Below are positions 63,657 through 64,000 of a stretch of DNA of 64,000 nt, piece after piece (positions within the stretch are counted from its first letter, which is position 1; each line of letters begins with the position of its first letter). Below the pieces are notes generated by a model. The model did not search any database and was not told where the DNA came from. It saw only the letters and a list, made by a program, of their open reading frames with translations. The position numbers were made by a program, and so were the translations under genes. The stretch comes from Crocinitomicaceae bacterium (lineage in GTDB: Bacteria; Bacteroidota; Bacteroidia; Flavobacteriales_D; Crocinitomicaceae), in the NCBI GenBank assembly GCA_024643725.1, contig JAHEMJ010000014.1, positions 445,766 through 509,765 of the forward strand, given 5' to 3'.

Positions 63657-63992
63657 ATGGGATGGAATACCTTAACCGAGCTTTCGCAAGTTCAACATAT
63701 CTTGGAATCAAGCCAAGTAAAACCTCAATTATTCTTCAAACACAGCACGCGTTGTAGTATATCTACGATGGCGCTATCACGTTTTGAGAAATCCGGAATT
63801 CTAGACAATCAAGAATTAGACTGTTGGTATTTAGATTTATTGGATTTTCGTCCGATTTCGTCGGAAATTGAAAAACAATGTCACGTCACACATCAATCTC
63901 CTCAAGCAATTGTATTGAAAAATGGAGAAGTGATTTACCACGAAAGTCATGGTATGATTGATGCCAACGACATTCTAAAAAAATTAGCATAG
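63657..63992 (+). CDS. ytxJ: Bacillithiol-system redox protein YtxJ
   Basis: 111 residues of the thioredoxin fold with FKHSTRCSISTMALSRFE, the monothiol YtxJ motif (single active Cys33). Members are thought to remove bacillithiol from proteins, so the organism probably makes bacillithiol. It follows pheS by one base and is probably cotranscribed. Confidence 0.9.
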   Translation: MGWNTLTELSQVQHILESSQVKPQLFFKHSTRCSISTMALSRFEKSGILDNQELDCWYLDLLDFRPISSEIEKQCHVTHQSPQAIVLKNGEVIYHESHGMIDANDILKKLA

Positions 63993-64000
63993 GCAAGATG

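Noticed and set aside
1..64000. tRNA, rRNA, CRISPR, insertion sequences, prophage, riboswitches
   Set aside because: Looked for cloverleaf and CCA-end patterns, regular direct repeats, transposase/integrase motifs and long structured leaders; none found. A covariance-model scan would be needed to exclude small RNAs.

Overview
The window is about 64 kb of AT-rich, densely coded chromosomal DNA from a member of the Bacteroidota, most likely order Flavobacteriales and close to Fluviicola/Crocinitomicaceae (taxonomy is inference). The signs are: type IX secretion (T9SS) components (PorW/SprE and PorP/SprF families), at least five secreted proteins with T9SS sorting domains, bacteroidete-type promoter elements (TAnnTTTG), a MurF-alanine racemase fusion, DUF4286, DUF5686 and GH3-type proteins, and almost no Shine-Dalgarno sequences. 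I saw no tRNA, rRNA, CRISPR array, insertion sequence, prophage or integrase, and no gene-free stretch reaches 300 bases. This is mainly core genome with lineage-specific surface-protein genes in between.

Layout. 1-9.6 kb: a MerR/B12-type regulator cut by the window edge, divergent from engB; a T9SS cargo gene; yebC; an operon of porW/sprE, a bactofilin, atpZ and a small membrane protein; an M28 peptidase with an acidic partner; and tdk, abutting the murF-alr fusion. 11.9-18.1 kb: an outer-membrane-type protein, an XRE-like regulator, a CsgG-like/beta-barrel protein, a membrane adenylate cyclase with an HD domain, and two small envelope genes. 18.2-25.8 kb: a large CotH/TSP3 T9SS cargo paired with a PorP/SprF gene, a GH3 enzyme, and universal stress protein plus fructose-1,6-bisphosphatase. 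25.8-33 kb: exbB-exbD-tonB-like, mfd, and two YceI genes with a membrane protein. 33-38.5 kb: a choice-of-anchor L cargo, a TMTC-like membrane TPR protein and an OmpA lipoprotein. 38.5-46 kb: a HEAT protein, yicC-gmk-nadD, a T9SS cargo, DUF4286-rsmA, a MORN protein, a LysE exporter and a small conserved protein. 46-54.3 kb: an AddB-like nuclease, TraB/GumN, hutI, yraN, lpdA and an SDR protein. 54.3-64 kb: a PKD T9SS cargo, tatC-DUF5686-lptB, an orphan small protein, three tandem related lipoproteins, pheS and ytxJ.

Many genes work at the cell envelope: PorW and PorP/SprF export or anchor the cargo proteins, ExbB/ExbD/TonB-like energises the outer membrane, TatC and LptB serve protein and LPS export, and OmpA ties the outer membrane to peptidoglycan. 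The rest is housekeeping: ribosome and translation (engB, rsmA, pheS), DNA repair (mfd, AddB-like), nucleotide and NAD synthesis (tdk, gmk, nadD), and central metabolism (fbp, lpdA).

The strongest leads are: the MurF half of the MurF-Alr fusion lacks the lysine that Mur ligases carbamylate and has other motif changes; the cyclase-HD protein starts exactly at the junction that normally follows a periplasmic propeller sensor; three genes (engB, DUF4286-rsmA, tatC) have the -7 promoter element only four bases before ATG, which predicts leaderless mRNAs; and three related lipoproteins of unknown role lie in tandem near the right end.
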